A DNA stretch of 64,000 nt from Mercenaria mercenaria. Taxonomy: Eukaryota > Mollusca > Bivalvia > Venerida > Veneridae. The stretch covers positions 1-64,000 of the forward strand of contig NW_026463168.1 in assembly GCF_021730395.1 (NCBI RefSeq), given 5' to 3'. The first letter of the stretch is position 1, and each line of letters begins with the position of its first letter. Positions 34,024-45,306 of the stretch are shown one piece after another. The position numbers were made by a program, and so were the translations under genes. The notes beneath the pieces are model-generated. The model searched no databases. It saw nothing but the letters and a program-made list of their open reading frames with translations, and was not told where the DNA came from.

Positions 34024-35274
34024 TTTGAAATAGACGCCCCTGGCACTGTTGATATGGAGTACTTCTGGGAAGGTGGCGTACATAATCAGTGTCACACTCT
34101 CTGGTAATGCCTCAGCAAATTTGATTTCTAGTCGACAATGTCCCTTCCTTTTAGTGCTAAACGAGTAGTAAGGATCTACATCAATAACGTACAGACAATA
34201 TCCCTTCTTATAATCTCGGTCCGAAATGTTAATGTCGTTCCTAAACAGAGTCAAAGTTCTGTAACACTCCGTGTATTGATCCGCCGAATATTTTGGTTGC
34301 ATCGGTTGTGAAGGTACCGATTGTCCATCGACGTATAGGCCTATGGAACTACAGTTATAATGCTTGAAGTTGAATGGGTTGTGCGCGTAATCGCCATTAA
34401 ATGCCGCACTAGGAACCAGGCCTACTATCAGTTTACATGGAACCAGTCCTTGAAATATATCGTCAGCGCTGTAACTAAATTGACCCGAAGCAATGGACGT
34501 CGTCTTGATCTCTGTGCGTAAGTAAGGGTAAATGGCTGACATGCCTTGAATGAGATTGTCGTGCGCTACTAATACGTCACTTTTCATCCGCTGAATACAG
34601 AGTTTGAAATGAGCGTCCGCTATTTTCACGCGATAGTCAGGAGAAGGGCTGTCAGTGATTAATGTGAAGGCGTCGCGGTTAAGATGTAGTTTAATGCCTA
34701 CAGCGACTCCATTGATGAGTAACTTGGGTTGTTGAAACAAATCGATATGTAATGGTCCTTCCATTTCCACAATTTTACTGCCTTTAAATAGCGCACATCT
34801 GTAAAACAACCCGTTATTATTTCCCGTTTTACCGTCATTGGTGCCAACGTTTCCGGTATCTTTATAATAAAGTTGACTCGTTAACAGATTTTCCTGTATG
34901 TTTCGGTTTGACTTTAAAATCGTGTCTATGTAAGCTTTGTAGGGATAATTGATTCCTGTATGCGACAAAGGGGTCTGCTGTAAAGATACATCAACCTGAC
35001 TGAAAACGGTGTGAAATGGTAGATTGATTGGACCAACTATTTCGTCGGCGCTAACAGGGGCGCCATCGCCTTTCACAATTTGCAGTTTAAGATTCAACAC
35101 GCTTCTTTTCAGATCCAAATACGCCAAAGACTGACCGGGTATGTTAAATTCGAGTGCCGATAAGGTGGTGACTTGATTTACTGGACGATTAGTGATCCAC
35201 TCTCTCGATTGTACTGCCGTGGTTGCTGGGGGTGTAGTGAACAAAGACAACTCTTCTTTATGAAAATCTTCCAT
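34021..35274 (-). CDS. Polinton major capsid protein (double jelly roll)
   Basis: 417 codons from ATG to stop, apparently whole. The sequence follows the conserved invertebrate Polinton protein often annotated as F54H12.2-like: EFNIPGQSLAYLDLKRS near residue 45, INLPFHTVFSQVDVSLQQ, YPYKAYIDTIL, then LFYRCALFKGSKIVEMEGPL and LLINGVAVGIKLHLNRDAF in the middle, and NPFNFKHYNCSSIGLYVDGQ towards the end. These are the jelly-roll strands of the hexon-like capsid subunit that would build an icosahedral shell in the nucleus. Assignment as major and not minor capsid protein rests on length and conservation. It lies between the protease and the 125-residue protein, all on the minus strand. Confidence 0.88.
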   Translation of the reverse strand: MEDFHKEELSLFTTPPATTAVQSREWITNRPVNQVTTLSALEFNIPGQSLAYLDLKRSVLNLKLQIVKGDGAPVSADEIVGPINLPFHTVFSQVDVSLQQTPLSHTGINYPYKAYIDTILKSNRNIQENLLTSQLYYKDTGNVGTNDGKTGNNNGLFYRCALFKGSKIVEMEGPLHIDLFQQPKLLINGVAVGIKLHLNRDAFTLITDSPSPDYRVKIADAHFKLCIQRMKSDVLVAHDNLIQGMSAIYPYLRTEIKTTSIASGQFSYSADDIFQGLVPCKLIVGLVPSAAFNGDYAHNPFNFKHYNCSSIGLYVDGQSVPSQPMQPKYSADQYTECYRTLTLFRNDINISDRDYKKGYCLYVIDVDPYYSFSTKRKGHCRLEIKFAEALPESVTLIMYATFPEVLHINSARGVYFK

Positions 35275-35280
35275 GTTTCT

Positions 35281-35658
35281 TTATAGCTGAAAGTCAGGAT
35301 TGATAAACCTTGGTCTCTTTGGTTTAGTATACGCTATTGGCGACGTATTCTTACGTTTTGTCGTGTTTCCACTGCCCTTCTTACGACTTTCACCCTTTTC
35401 TTCCTTCTTACGTTTTACTTTTGACTTTGCGATTTCGGTCGCTTGTGCTACGGGAGATACCAGCTGTACTGTTGGCTGTTTTTTCATTTCGGCCATTTTC
35501 CTAAGATGAGCACCGCTACCCACGATGTAACGGCCCATATGATCAGGTCGTACGTATCCGTCCCTCAGGTCTTTGAAATGTTGTATCCATTTTTCCGGGT
35601 CCGGTTTATCCGGTACCCATTTTTCTTGTTTATAATCGTACACTTCTATGGAGCCCAT
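35281..35658 (-). CDS. Polinton virion-associated basic protein, 125 aa
   Basis: Begins MGSIEVYDYKQEKWVPDKPD, then WIQHFKDLRDGYVRPDHMGR, and ends in a lysine/arginine-rich tail with KRKKEEKGESRKKGSG and KRPRF. At residues 45-49 it has IVGSG, an exact fit to the adenovirus protease consensus (M/I/L)XGX-G, so the element's own protease may have cut it. Related Polintons and adintoviruses have a protein with the same start next to the capsid gene, from memory. The tail looks nuclear-localising or DNA-binding. The frame looks whole and ends 7 bp before the capsid start. Confidence 0.72.
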   Translation of the reverse strand: MGSIEVYDYKQEKWVPDKPDPEKWIQHFKDLRDGYVRPDHMGRYIVGSGAHLRKMAEMKKQPTVQLVSPVAQATEIAKSKVKRKKEEKGESRKKGSGNTTKRKNTSPIAYTKPKRPRFINPDFQL

Positions 35659-35837
35659 ACCTTTTTAAAATGCAAAACGCAGTGAAGATCGTTTGCTTTA
35701 AATTCCACAGGTTGTAAGTCTTGATCTTTCAAATACAATCTCACCAAATTAAAGTAATTCACAGTCACAGGCAGATACACCGGACGACTATATTCTATAA
35801 AGGACCATGTATGATAAGGGGTGTTTTGGGCCCCCAA
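35646..35837 (-). pseudogene. Polinton capsid-associated protein, C-terminal remnant
   Basis: The 63-residue frame reads WSFIEYSRPVYLPV, VNYFNLVRLYLKDQDLQPVE and DLHCVLHFKKVW, the kind of ending (YLPV..NYF..I.VYL.D..G..V.F....C.LHFKK) seen in jelly-roll minor capsid proteins of Polintons. Only the C-terminal part is here; the sequence to its right is unrelated repeat DNA. Its stop overlaps the start of the 125-residue gene. Confidence 0.6.
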
Positions 35838-36308
35838 TTCAATTTTGTTTTTAAATGCATCATTAGACTATAAAATATGTCTATTTTCTTTATTTAGTTG
35901 CCAAATATCTAAATAAAGTCAGTATTTTTTGAAAAATACTGATTTATATATACATGCGTCCAAGTGTGTGAATATTTGCTTTATAAGGGGGTTTGCTTTA
36001 AAAAAGTGTCATATTGAAGCTATTACTTAACTTTAATTAGAAATTTACTTGATCATTCATTGCTAATATAGTGTGAAATTTATTTTGACATTTAATATCC
36101 ATTATAATACTTGGATAAGAAAAGAAATATAAAGGGAGATAACTCTTCTTCACTCAAAACAACTGGAAATTAAGGTAAAAATTAACTAAAATGCATATTT
36201 TTTCAAATTTTCACCATAAAGACACATCATGAAATGTAAATTGTTTTATATCTATTTTATCTTATTTTGTAAGTTTAGAAATTGTCATGGTTACAAATCT
36301 AATGACTT

Positions 36309-36322
36309 GTTACCATGGTTAC
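36309..36322. promoter_or_regulatory. X-box-like palindrome GTTACCATGGTTAC
   Basis: A palindromic RFX-type site like those at 5069-5557, with a weaker half site 25 bp before (TGTCATGGTTAC). Isolated in AT-rich repeat DNA, so a function is doubtful. Confidence 0.3.
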
Positions 36323-36474
36323 AGATTGATTTCATATGCATTTTTTAACAAGGCATCCATTATTTCTCCTCAATTACTCAAGTTTGGTTTGAGATATTAA
36401 AAAAAATATCTATAGGTTAACTATAGTAAAACAAATGTGTTGGTGTCATATGGAGTCTGTGGTATTAAAATAAA

Positions 36475-38470
36475 AACAAGAGGACTATAAAGATCCCAGA
36501 TTGCTCACCTGAATTACACTGCTTGCTTGAACAATTTTGGTAAATGGCCACGCAAGGAAAATATTTGTCAAATTATTTTGAAATAGGGCAATGCCATGTC
36601 TGTTCTGAGAAGATGATTATAAAAGTTTCCACTAAATAAATATGGACAGGTATGGTGTAGAGGATAACATATGATAGAGACAATATAAATTTTTTTAAAA
36701 ACTTGACGGGGTGGTTTTTAGCTCGACTTTTCGAAGAAAAAGTAGAGCTATTGCACTCTCCCCGGCGTCGGCGTCACCGTTGGTTAATTTTTTAATACAA
36801 ATATCTCTGTTACTATCAAAGCTTTTGAGTTGAAACTTTAATTACTTATTTACAATTAAAGTCTAAACAGGAGAAAACAATCCCCATTACTCTGATCTGA
36901 TTTGAATTTTGACAGAATTATGCCCCTTTTTACATACAAGTTTTGGTTTTAAGTTTTTGATAAAGTCAAATATCTCTTATTACTATTAAAGCTTTTTGAC
37001 TTGATACTTGAAACTGTTGACGGAACACTGAAAACGGATGACAGACAATGAGCGATCACAAAAGTTCACCAAGAGCCTTTGGCTAAGGTGAGCTAAGAAA
37101 GAGCCAGAATTCATGAAATACTGGTGCAAAAGTCATGTACCTTGTGTCATATGATGTGGGTGATGATGTGAAACAACTACTTTAAGTTTGAATCAAATCT
37201 ATTTAATAATAAGTGCAATAGAGTGAAATGCACCAAACATTAACCTGAGTGTCTAAGTAAAAAAGGCAGATAATTCATGAAATCCTGGTGCAAGAGTTAT
37301 GGTCCTAGTATCATATGAAGTGAGTGATGTTATGGAACAACTATTTTAAGTTTGAATCAAAACCTCTTTGTAATAACAGAGATATAGTGAAAATGCATCG
37401 AAATGAACCTTAAATTCTAAGTAAAAGGGAAAATTAATTCATGGAAATATTGCTGCTAGAATTATGAACCTTGAGTAATATCCGTGGGTGATGATGTGGA
37501 ACAACTTTTTAAGTTTGAATCAAATCCATTTAGAAACAAGGCAGTCTGAAAGACAGCTAAATCCGCCGCCACTGCTATGGATAGTGAAAGGGTAAACCTT
37601 TGACCTTAAGCAGTGACCTTGACCTTGAACGGACATGGCTGACTCATGAATTCTGCACAACGTCTTGATGAGGTGATCATTTGACCAAGTTTGATGAAAT
37701 TCCTTCAAGGGGTTTAGGAGATACAGAGTGGACAGGCTCAAACCTTTGACCCTCAGTTGTGACTTTGACCTTGAGTCGGCATGGCTGACTCATAAGTTCT
37801 GCACATTGTCTTGATGAGGTGATCATTTGACCCAAGTTTTATAGAATTCCTTCAAGGGCTTTAGAAGATATAGAGCCGACACAAAATGGAAGGCTCAAAC
37901 CTTTGACCTTAAATTGTGACCTTGACCTTGAGCTGACAAGGCAGACTCGTGAGTTCGGCACATCGTCTTGATGAGGTGATCATTTGACCAAAGTTTTATA
38001 GAATTCCTTCAAGGGTTTTAGGAGATAAAGAGCGGACACAAAATGGAAGGCTCAAACATTTTACCTTGAGCTGACAAGGCAGACTCGTGAGTTCTGCACA
38101 TCGTCTTGATGAGGTGATCATTTGACCCAAGTTTCATGAAAATCCTTCAAGGGGTTTAGGAGATATGGAGCGGACACAAAAGTGTTACGGAAGGACAGAC
38201 GGAGACCATTCCTAACCCCCCCCCCCCCCCCCACTTGTGGCGTGCGATTAATAAGTGAGACACAATGAAAGTGCATCAAAACTTCAACCTGAAATTCTAA
38301 GTAAAAGGGGGAGATAATTCATGAAATATTGGTGATGGAGTTATGATCCTTGTGTCATATGATGTGGGTAAAGATGACGAATAACTATTTTAAGTTTGAA
38401 ACAAAGTCTTCGAGTAATTACTGAGATAAAGAGAAAGTTCATCAAAACTTTAACCAAGGCGACGCAGAAA
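36475..38470 (+). repeat. Nested tandem-repeat elements
   Basis: A first array has units of about 164 bp (AATTCATGAAATAYTGGTG at 37110, 37272, 37435) and resumes at 38315. Between these lies a second array at about 37535-38245 with CTTGATGAGGTGATCATTTG at 37665, 37811, 37968 and 38107, ending in GGACAGACGGA and a C17 run (38216-38232). A third, shorter element (36712-37096) with TTAGCTCGACTTTTCG at one end and GGTGAGCTAA at the other has also entered the first. The order of insertion can be read from which array is interrupted. Confidence 0.65.
36712..37096 (+). mobile_element. Short element with AGCTC...GAGCT ends
   Basis: Starts TTTTAGCTCGACTTTTCGAA followed by GAAAAAGTAGAGCTA, a strong hairpin, and ends AAGAGCCTTTGGCTAAGGTG plus AGCTAA, a second hairpin. 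It contains two CAAAGCTTTTGAGTTGA-like repeats. A partial relative with CGTCGGCGTC lies near 61758. Confidence 0.55.
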
Positions 38471-39689
38471 AACGCCGAGGCCAAGTAGGACAGCTCTCCA
38501 AACTTCGTATATCTGAGCTAACAAAGTAAAAATGTTTCGTGTAACATTGACCTTTGAATCACTGCATCAAATCTTGCATGCAACAAGTTGGTGAATAATA
38601 TGATAATAGAGTATCAATCCAGAAAGAAAAGATTTATGTACAGTCCTCAATGAATTGCACTCTTTGGACCTTCAAATGTCACCATGTTTTTGGGAAAAAG
38701 AGTAGTTGAAATCGTTTGCAAGCAGTCCATCACTTGTTAAAGTTTTCTTTGCAAGAATAACTGAAAATGATGCTATTTTATTTCAAATGTAATTTCTGGA
38801 CAAAGATTTGACAGACAGGACTAGCAGACAGACGGAATAGCAGAATCCTGTATGTATAAAGAAAAACTCACTTTCAAATGTAAGGGGTCTAACAACAACA
38901 CATTTAACTAATACCAGTAAAATATCAGTCCTGTAATTATTTCAAAATAGTTTATGATGACAAGTACTTGACACACTGTAAAGGGGTATTAGATAATAGA
39001 TTCTATCAATGATAAGTAATGTAACAAAACTGACAAAGTTTGATAAATCAACTAATATATTATACAACAGATGGTAGTTTGTTTATTCTGTTGAATTCAA
39101 CATTATTTTAATTAGGTATGAAAGTCTGTATTTACACATCCTATTTATATTTTAGAGCACTGTCAATTAACTTGTGTGATGAATATAAAAACAATCACTC
39201 CTTGACATACTAAATCAAATCCTTGAAATTAAAAATCCTATTTTCCGCAGTTTTCACACACTGTTGACTCTAAATCCTGAATCAACTTTGTTTGCTTTCA
39301 TTCCTGTTGTAGTTTACTTGGGTATGTCTTGATGACTAGTTATAAGAAATAAGATAAAGCAAGTTCTTTCTTTGTGGTATGAGTTCCATCATGAAAATAA
39401 GCCATTCTCATAGTCTCAAACAATGTGTAGTTTCTGTAGCCTGAAAGTGTTTGTCTCCATAAGTTATCCATTTCTGTAACACCAATTCATTCCTGAAATA
39501 AAGAGTGAAAACATAAACTGAAGTGCACATTATCATTTAAATAGTTGTTTAATTAAAACAGTTAATTGCAGAAGAAACAAATATACAAGAAAAAGTTGTA
39601 AGTATATTTTTTTTTACTCTGCACCACCTTACACTGGTTCCATTGAAGTGTATATATATATCATTCAGTAGTAGCAAAAATAATATCCA
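38471..39689. other. No gene seen
   Basis: AT-rich sequence inside the central block; contains the tail of a GACAGACGGAC repeat near 38810-38840 and otherwise nothing recognised. Confidence 0.4.
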
Positions 39690-40350
39690 AAAAACAAGAG
39701 TGTCATTGACCCTAAAGTGCTCACCTGTGTTCAAAGCTTCAAGTGTGTTTGTGTAATGGTACCAGTACAGATTTGGGCTTCTTCTATGTTAGCCTATATT
39801 GTACAATTTATCTGACCTGTCAAAACATGTTCCCGTCTTTCATTATATTCAGTCTGTTCATGCCTTAACAGGGGTATGGCCTTTTTGGCCTTGAGGCAAT
39901 AATTTGGAGAATTATGGTAGACAGTCAAACCCTTATATCACATGCCGAATATCAAAGCTGTGGAGATAAAGAATTCAAAATCAGACTGGCAGTTTCTGTG
40001 ATGAAAATTTTTTAAGTATTTTTTTTCCTTTTTGGCTGGAAACCAGAACTCTGCATGGATAACTTAGATTTGAAGTGCAATAACCCCCCTTAACCAGAGG
40101 CCCACAGGAAACATGTCAGGCCCACCCTTTGACCTCTGTGACCTTGACCTTTGAGATAGGAACATTGGGTTTGCAAATGCGCTCTGTCTTACTGAGATTA
40201 ACATTCATGCCAAATATAAACATGATTACTTCATGCATGCCAAAGTTATGGCCGAGAGATTCAAATCTAGACAGACGGACGGACACACATACACAGCACA
40301 GCCATTTGTGCTTGACAAAAATGCCATTTGTGCTTGACAAAAATATATGT
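39690..40350 (+). repeat. GGAC-tailed repeat element
   Basis: Begins AACAAGAGTGTCATTGACCC followed by GTGCTCACC, the usual left end of these elements, contains GACCTCTGTGACCTTGACCT, and ends in AGACGGACGGACACACATAC. A short duplicated CCATTTGTGCTTGACAAAAA closes it. Confidence 0.55.
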
Positions 40351-40654
40351 AAACTTTAAAAGTAATTTAAAATATTGTCATAAAAATCTTACTGTTTAAT
40401 GAAGGTTGTAACTCTGACTGCAGTATCTTTATTTGCTCAACGTCATTATACAATGTAGCATACAGGTTGCTGAAAACAAAAAGTTAATATGCATGTTTTT
40501 TTCTGAGAAATGAATATACAGCTCAGTAAACTGCTTTTAAATTTCAAGGTATTTAAGTAACTTTTCCATTTTTCACCTTTTTTATGTAACAGGTTATTAA
40601 ATAAATTTGCTCCCTTCAGCTGAAATCTGTTAGAATAACTACAAGGTGCTTTTG

Positions 40655-40905
40655 TCACAAAAACATATGTCTCCCCCCTATGTATACCTTAAGCTCTGTC
40701 AGCCGTTTTATGCAGCGAGGCGGAACGTATTCGCCATATGCAAAACTAGGCTTGGTTTTGATCACTGATTCACTCCTGTGAAGTTTCTTCGAAATCCAGC
40801 CAGCAGTTTGACCTAAGAAAGCCGGCCATGCTTAATCAGGATAGACGGACGGAAAGACAGACGGCAAAGGCAGAAACAGTATATCTCCGCCATGTGACAC
40901 AATCA
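40655..40905. repeat. Short repeat with inverted ATATGTCTCC/TATATCTCCG ends
   Basis: Runs from TTTTGTCACAAAAACATATG to ATATCTCCGCCATGTGACAC with a GACGGACGGAAAGACAGACG tail inside. Terminal TGTCACA/TGTGACA is inverted. Confidence 0.45.
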
Positions 40906-40937
40906 TTTTTAATGTAAGCTTCATTAACTTGTAAATG

Positions 40938-41372
40938 AACAAGAGCTGTCTCCATAGGATGACACATGCCCCCGATGGCACTTTGAATGAATAGTTATGG
41001 CTGATGTTAGAGTTTAGGACCTTTGACCTACGGACCTAGGTCTTGCGCGCGACACGTCGTCTTACTGTGGTACACATTCATGCCCAATAATTTGAAAATC
41101 CATGCATGAATGACAAAGATATGGACCGGACAGGCCCATCAATGCACTATCATGAAATATGACCTTTAACGTCTAAGTGTGACCTTGACCTTTGAGCTAC
41201 GGACCTGGGTCTTGCGCATGACACGTCGTCTTACTGTGATACACATTCATGCCAAGTTATTTGAAAATCCATCCATGGATAACAAAGATACGGACCGGAC
41301 ACGAAAATTGCGGACAGACTGACAGACCGACAGACGGTTCAAAAACTATATGCCTCCCTTCGGGAGCATAAA
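40938..41372 (+). repeat. GGAC-tailed repeat element, two units
   Basis: Starts AACAAGAGCTGTCTCCATAG, has two copies of a roughly 180 bp unit (GGTCTTGCGC.GACACGTCG at 41040 and 41209), then GACAGACCGACAGACGG and a hairpin end ATGCCTCCCTTCGGGAGCAT. Confidence 0.65.
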
Positions 41373-42345
41373 AAAGAGCTATATGATCAAATGACCTATA
41401 ATGTTAATTAAAGGAATGTTCAATATTTAAGTTTTCAACCGGTTCTTGCGGATTAATCAGAAAGAAAATTTATGATACCCTTTGAAACAAAATTCATAAC
41501 TCACACAATTCAATGTGAAGATCAATTAAGCAGATCATGAGAAGAAGTTGTTTAGTTTCTTTTCTAGCTTTAGCTCTGGCAGTGAATGCAATCAAACTTC
41601 CTCACAATGTCTGGTCCTCTGAAAAAGAAATATTTATATCATGAATAAGTTTGAAAACATAATACTATGCATTCTTTCTGTAACTTCCGAGAAGATATTA
41701 CACTGAACTCTCCCTAGGAAATATGTACCTACACACCGATTTGTGGGAAGCTACGTCCCCGACTGCTGGAATGTATTCTACAAGAAATGTGATGGTTTTC
41801 ATGTCTTCGACAAGTTTTCATAACGAAACTGAGAGTAGGCATTAAATTTAAGGTAGCAGACCACTACTGACCAGCATTTCAAATAGGAACTATTCAACTC
41901 CCTGTTTTCTTTCTACATTTTTTTTATTTATTGTTGTCAATTAATGACTGTGGAACTTTCTTGAAAAGCATGTGTACCAGGAAGAAGAGACGTTACCTAA
42001 AAATACATATAAAATGTCTTAATTGTTTAAGATTATATGTCATGAAACAATGACAGATTTTAAGTCGTGACCTTTAACCTGTATAGTATTCTGAAACTGG
42101 GTTTTATGGATTATCCAAACAACAAATTCATAAAAATATTTCTAGCAAATGTATACACTCACACAATTTGGTAAGGTGAAGTTTCTGTGGTTCATGAAAA
42201 AGTTGCTGAAATACTTTTTTCAGGATTTCATACACAATATGGCAGCTCCAAAGTAATCAGACTATCTCACAATAACTTGTTCACTGGAAAAGAAATTTAT
42301 ACTTATCTATTAAAGTATTGTGAAAGTGTAACAAAATAATAATAT
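41373..42345. other. No gene seen
   Basis: AT-rich sequence in the central block. No repeats or frames recognised. Confidence 0.4.
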
Positions 42346-42557
42346 GAGCCACGCCACGAGAAAACCAACATAGTGCATTTGCAACCACATGGATCCAGAC
42401 CAGCCTGCGCATCTGTGCAGTCTGGTCAGGATCCATACTGTTCGCTTTCAAAGCCTATTGCAATTAGAGAAACCGTTAGCAAACAGCAAGGATCCTGACC
42501 AGACTGCACATAAGCTGGTCGCAAAGCCACTATGTTGGTTTTCTCATGGCATGGCTC
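42346..42557. mobile_element. MITE with long TIRs, copy 1
   Basis: Ends are inverted: GAGCCACGCCACGAGAAAAC plus CAACATAGTG against CACTATGTTG plus GTTTTCTCATGGCATGGCTC. The inside folds further on GGATCCAGACCAGCCTGCGC and GGATCCTGACCAGACTGC. A second copy lies at 52543-52724. Confidence 0.8.
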
Positions 42558-43478
42558 GTATTTTGCCACGGATCATATCTAATGACATTTTATATATAAA
42601 AAAAACAAATTTGTACTTTTGTGCTCAGGTCATAAGCATGCTTAAAGCAGATTTTATCAAAATTCTAATTATTTTCTGTGAATCAAATCTTCAAACACAA
42701 TTAACTCTTAATCGTTACATTACAAAATGTATCATTCAATCTTATATTGGACAAAATTAGTGAAACAACAACAAAAACATAACTGGAACCCTTTTAAACA
42801 ATGACAATTACAATTTCATAAGAAGCTCTTTTCCTAACATAAAATATCAATCACATGTAACCAGATGATGAAAAAAAACACTTAAGGATGTGCTAGATAC
42901 ATCTGGTTACCTCACAGCTAGAACTCTGGCTAGGCAATGGTTACAAGACAGCTAGACATTTCCATATTCTAACATGACACGGTTTACTTAATAATGTCCT
43001 GTCGAAAAACTGTACAAGCGATTACGACACAGTCACGTTTGTGTGCTATAAAATGTATACTGTTACAAACATTAAAGTAAGTGTCTAGCCGTCTGGTAAC
43101 TGGACTTCTAGCCTGCTAGCCGGGTACCGGACGACCAGCAAATCCTGACCTCAGGGTATTTTCTAGCCTGAATAAGTAATGATTTTATATAATTATATAG
43201 TTTCAACTGTTATTTTCTTAAAATATCAATACTTATCAGTGTAAACAAAATATTGTGTGAAATTCGAACACGATCCGATTTATTTTCCTATTAAACACAG
43301 AAGGCAGAAAACAGTGAATTATTATACAACAAATCACTGTTCTGACGTCACAATTATTACGTCATTGCATCAAACGGCATAGCAGCGCGCTGGAAAAGAA
43401 ACCGATTGAAAATGGGCAAATACTTAATGAATGTCGTCAAGGATGTACGTAAAAATCCTTGGTAACGTGTTAGAATCG

Positions 43479-43615
43479 AAATAATATATATCTCATTTAG
43501 TGATTTGCTCTTGAATAAATCATTGTTTGTCGTTAAGATGCGTATTATTATATCACTCGGGTTGTACAAACAATGATTTATTCAACAACAAATCACTGGA
43601 TGAGATATATTATTT
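43479..43615. repeat. Foldback, arms about 48 bp
   Basis: ATATATCTCATTTAGTGATT...GAATAAATCATTGTTTG at 43484-43533 is inverted at 43568-43612 (CAAACAATGATTTATTCAAC...AATCACTGGATGAGATATAT), with a spacer of about 35 bp. Confidence 0.7.
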
Positions 43616-43717
43616 CTTAAACAAACAAAAGTATTTTCATCGACTAGAAGTCGATATTAACGAAAGAGAGCGTGTTTGTATACAAATCCGTTGATATTCT
43701 AATTTTGTAAATGATAA

Positions 43718-43763
43718 ATCAGCCAAATTCTTTCATAAAATTTTATGAAAGAATTTGGCTGAT
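43718..43763. repeat. 46 bp perfect palindrome without spacer
   Basis: The left arm ATCAGCCAAATTCTTTCATA plus AAA is followed at once by its exact complement to position 43763. Both arms are 23 nt and free of mismatches. Confidence 0.9.
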
Positions 43764-44461
43764 CTAATAGCCTGGTTACACATCACTGATCGCCAAACAT
43801 CCATGTTATTTTGTAAAAAGTGATGTTATTCTAACGGCCTAAACTTTAATTCTATAAACACAAATAATTTATAAAATAAATGGATGAATGGAAAGCAGTT
43901 CATTAATTTTGACTTTTATTTCGAAATAAAATGGGTTAATTATGAATGCTTAACTACTGTTTTTCTAAAAGTTTTGATATACTAAAATATGAAACATGTA
44001 AGTATTTTAAAACTGTTCTATTTTTTGAAAATCCAGCGAAAAAGTTGTTAAAATTTAAAAATTCCGATCCCACAAAGCATTATTTTTCCCGCCACCAGAT
44101 GAACAGATTTTAATAATGAGTGACGACACTGCCATCATTGATTTCGGCATTACATGAATAATGCATTGATTTATTCGAGACAATTAAAACTAAATCTTTA
44201 GTATGTATGCACACATTTTTTTTTTGAAGATAAGTATTGATATCTTTAGTAAATGACAGGTATCATTACTTATTCATTAGGAAATCTATTACCGGACGAC
44301 TAGAAAATTCCCCGAGTATTTTATAGCTGACCAGACAACTAGAATGCAGGCTAGGTATCCAGTTACTGGATGGCTAGACACTTCCAACATTAAAACAAGG
44401 TCTGAGAAGAATGTGCAACCAATCTTGGCTGGGACTCGAAGATAAACCTTGAATAAACGGA

Positions 44462-44570
44462 CCATTTCAGAAATTCAAATACCCCCACCCCTCCCCCGAA
44501 GTAGTTCTTTAGAAAAAAGAAAAATGCACCCCCTCTTTCCCTCTAGAAACCTCCTGTAAATTACCCCCCC

Positions 44571-44601
<31 letters not shown>

Positions 44602-44640
44602 ACCCTCTTCCACAACACAATGGGGAATGTTCTGGAATAG
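44462..44640. repeat. C-rich repeat, decayed relative of 1806-2165
   Basis: Runs of CCCC separated by AGAAAAAAGAAAAATGC, a C run of over 20 at 44567-44587, a (CA)n tract, and an end GTTCTGGAATAGCCAA that matches the end of the element at 1806-2165. Confidence 0.55.
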
Positions 44641-45306
44641 CCAATTCTGATTAAATAGCTGCTTTACACAAGTTCCTCTATTGTGTGACCAAGTTAGTAC
44701 CGTGATATTTAGATCTGGTTCATATTACGCGTATTTAGTATAATATTTTACAGAATCTAAAAATCTTTGACGAGTTTGACCAAAGTCAAGATTTTCGCCG
44801 ACTGATCAAGTAATAATAACGTATTTTTTGTATGACACGCTAACAGCATTGAAATAAATCGATGATTATATGTTAATGATAATGAGAACTTCTTAAAATG
44901 CTATGCAAATACTATCAAAAGGTCTAATTCACCTGTTATTTGACAAAAATCCATTTTTCAAGCAACCGATATCACTTCCGCATTACGTCACAACATGTTT
45001 TTATTTACCTTTACGCCAAGCTCTTCAAGGAGATCAAGAGTTTCATCCCTTTACATGGCTATTTTTAGAGTAGAATTTTCCGACGAAAATACCGTATTTG
45101 TTCAAAATTTACTACGAGCGCACTTAAAAACAATTTTCTCTCATGTATCATTCTTCGTGTTTTTGCAATCCTCAAAACATATCCAAAAATTAAAATTGTT
45201 CTCCCATGCGCTCGTATCGTATTTTGGTGATAAAGTGCACGAAAATGTCTAAAAATGTACAAAATCTGTGTTGATGGCATGAAACTAGACCATGTATCAT
45301 GACTTT

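Larger units (their letters stand above)
43069..44391. mobile_element. Element with about 115 bp inverted ends
   Basis: 43069-43183 (AGTGTCTAGCCGTCTGGTAA, GTACCGGACGACCAGC, AATAAGTAATGAT) matches the reverse complement of 44262-44391 (AGTGTCTAGCCATCCAGTAA, CTAGTCGTCCGGTAAT, AATAAGTAATGAT). No transposase. The interior contains a second foldback at 43479-43615 and a perfect palindrome at 43718-43763. Confidence 0.65.
35838..45300. other. Non-Polinton DNA in the middle of the Polinton
   Basis: About 9.5 kb with the texture of the rest of this genome: GGAC-tailed repeat elements, MITEs, a foldback and homopolymer runs, with no Polinton gene. Both boundaries abut capsid-related gene remnants. 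It includes an AT-rich stretch (35838-36470), repeat arrays (36475-38470), a mostly featureless stretch (38470-39690), more repeat elements (39690-41375) and inverted-repeat elements (42346-44391). Whether it entered as one segment or by successive insertions cannot be told. No target duplication of the whole block was found. Confidence 0.7.

Noticed and set aside
35838-45300. DNA polymerase gene of the Polinton
   Set aside because: Looked for in all frames given and not found; only repeat DNA is present.
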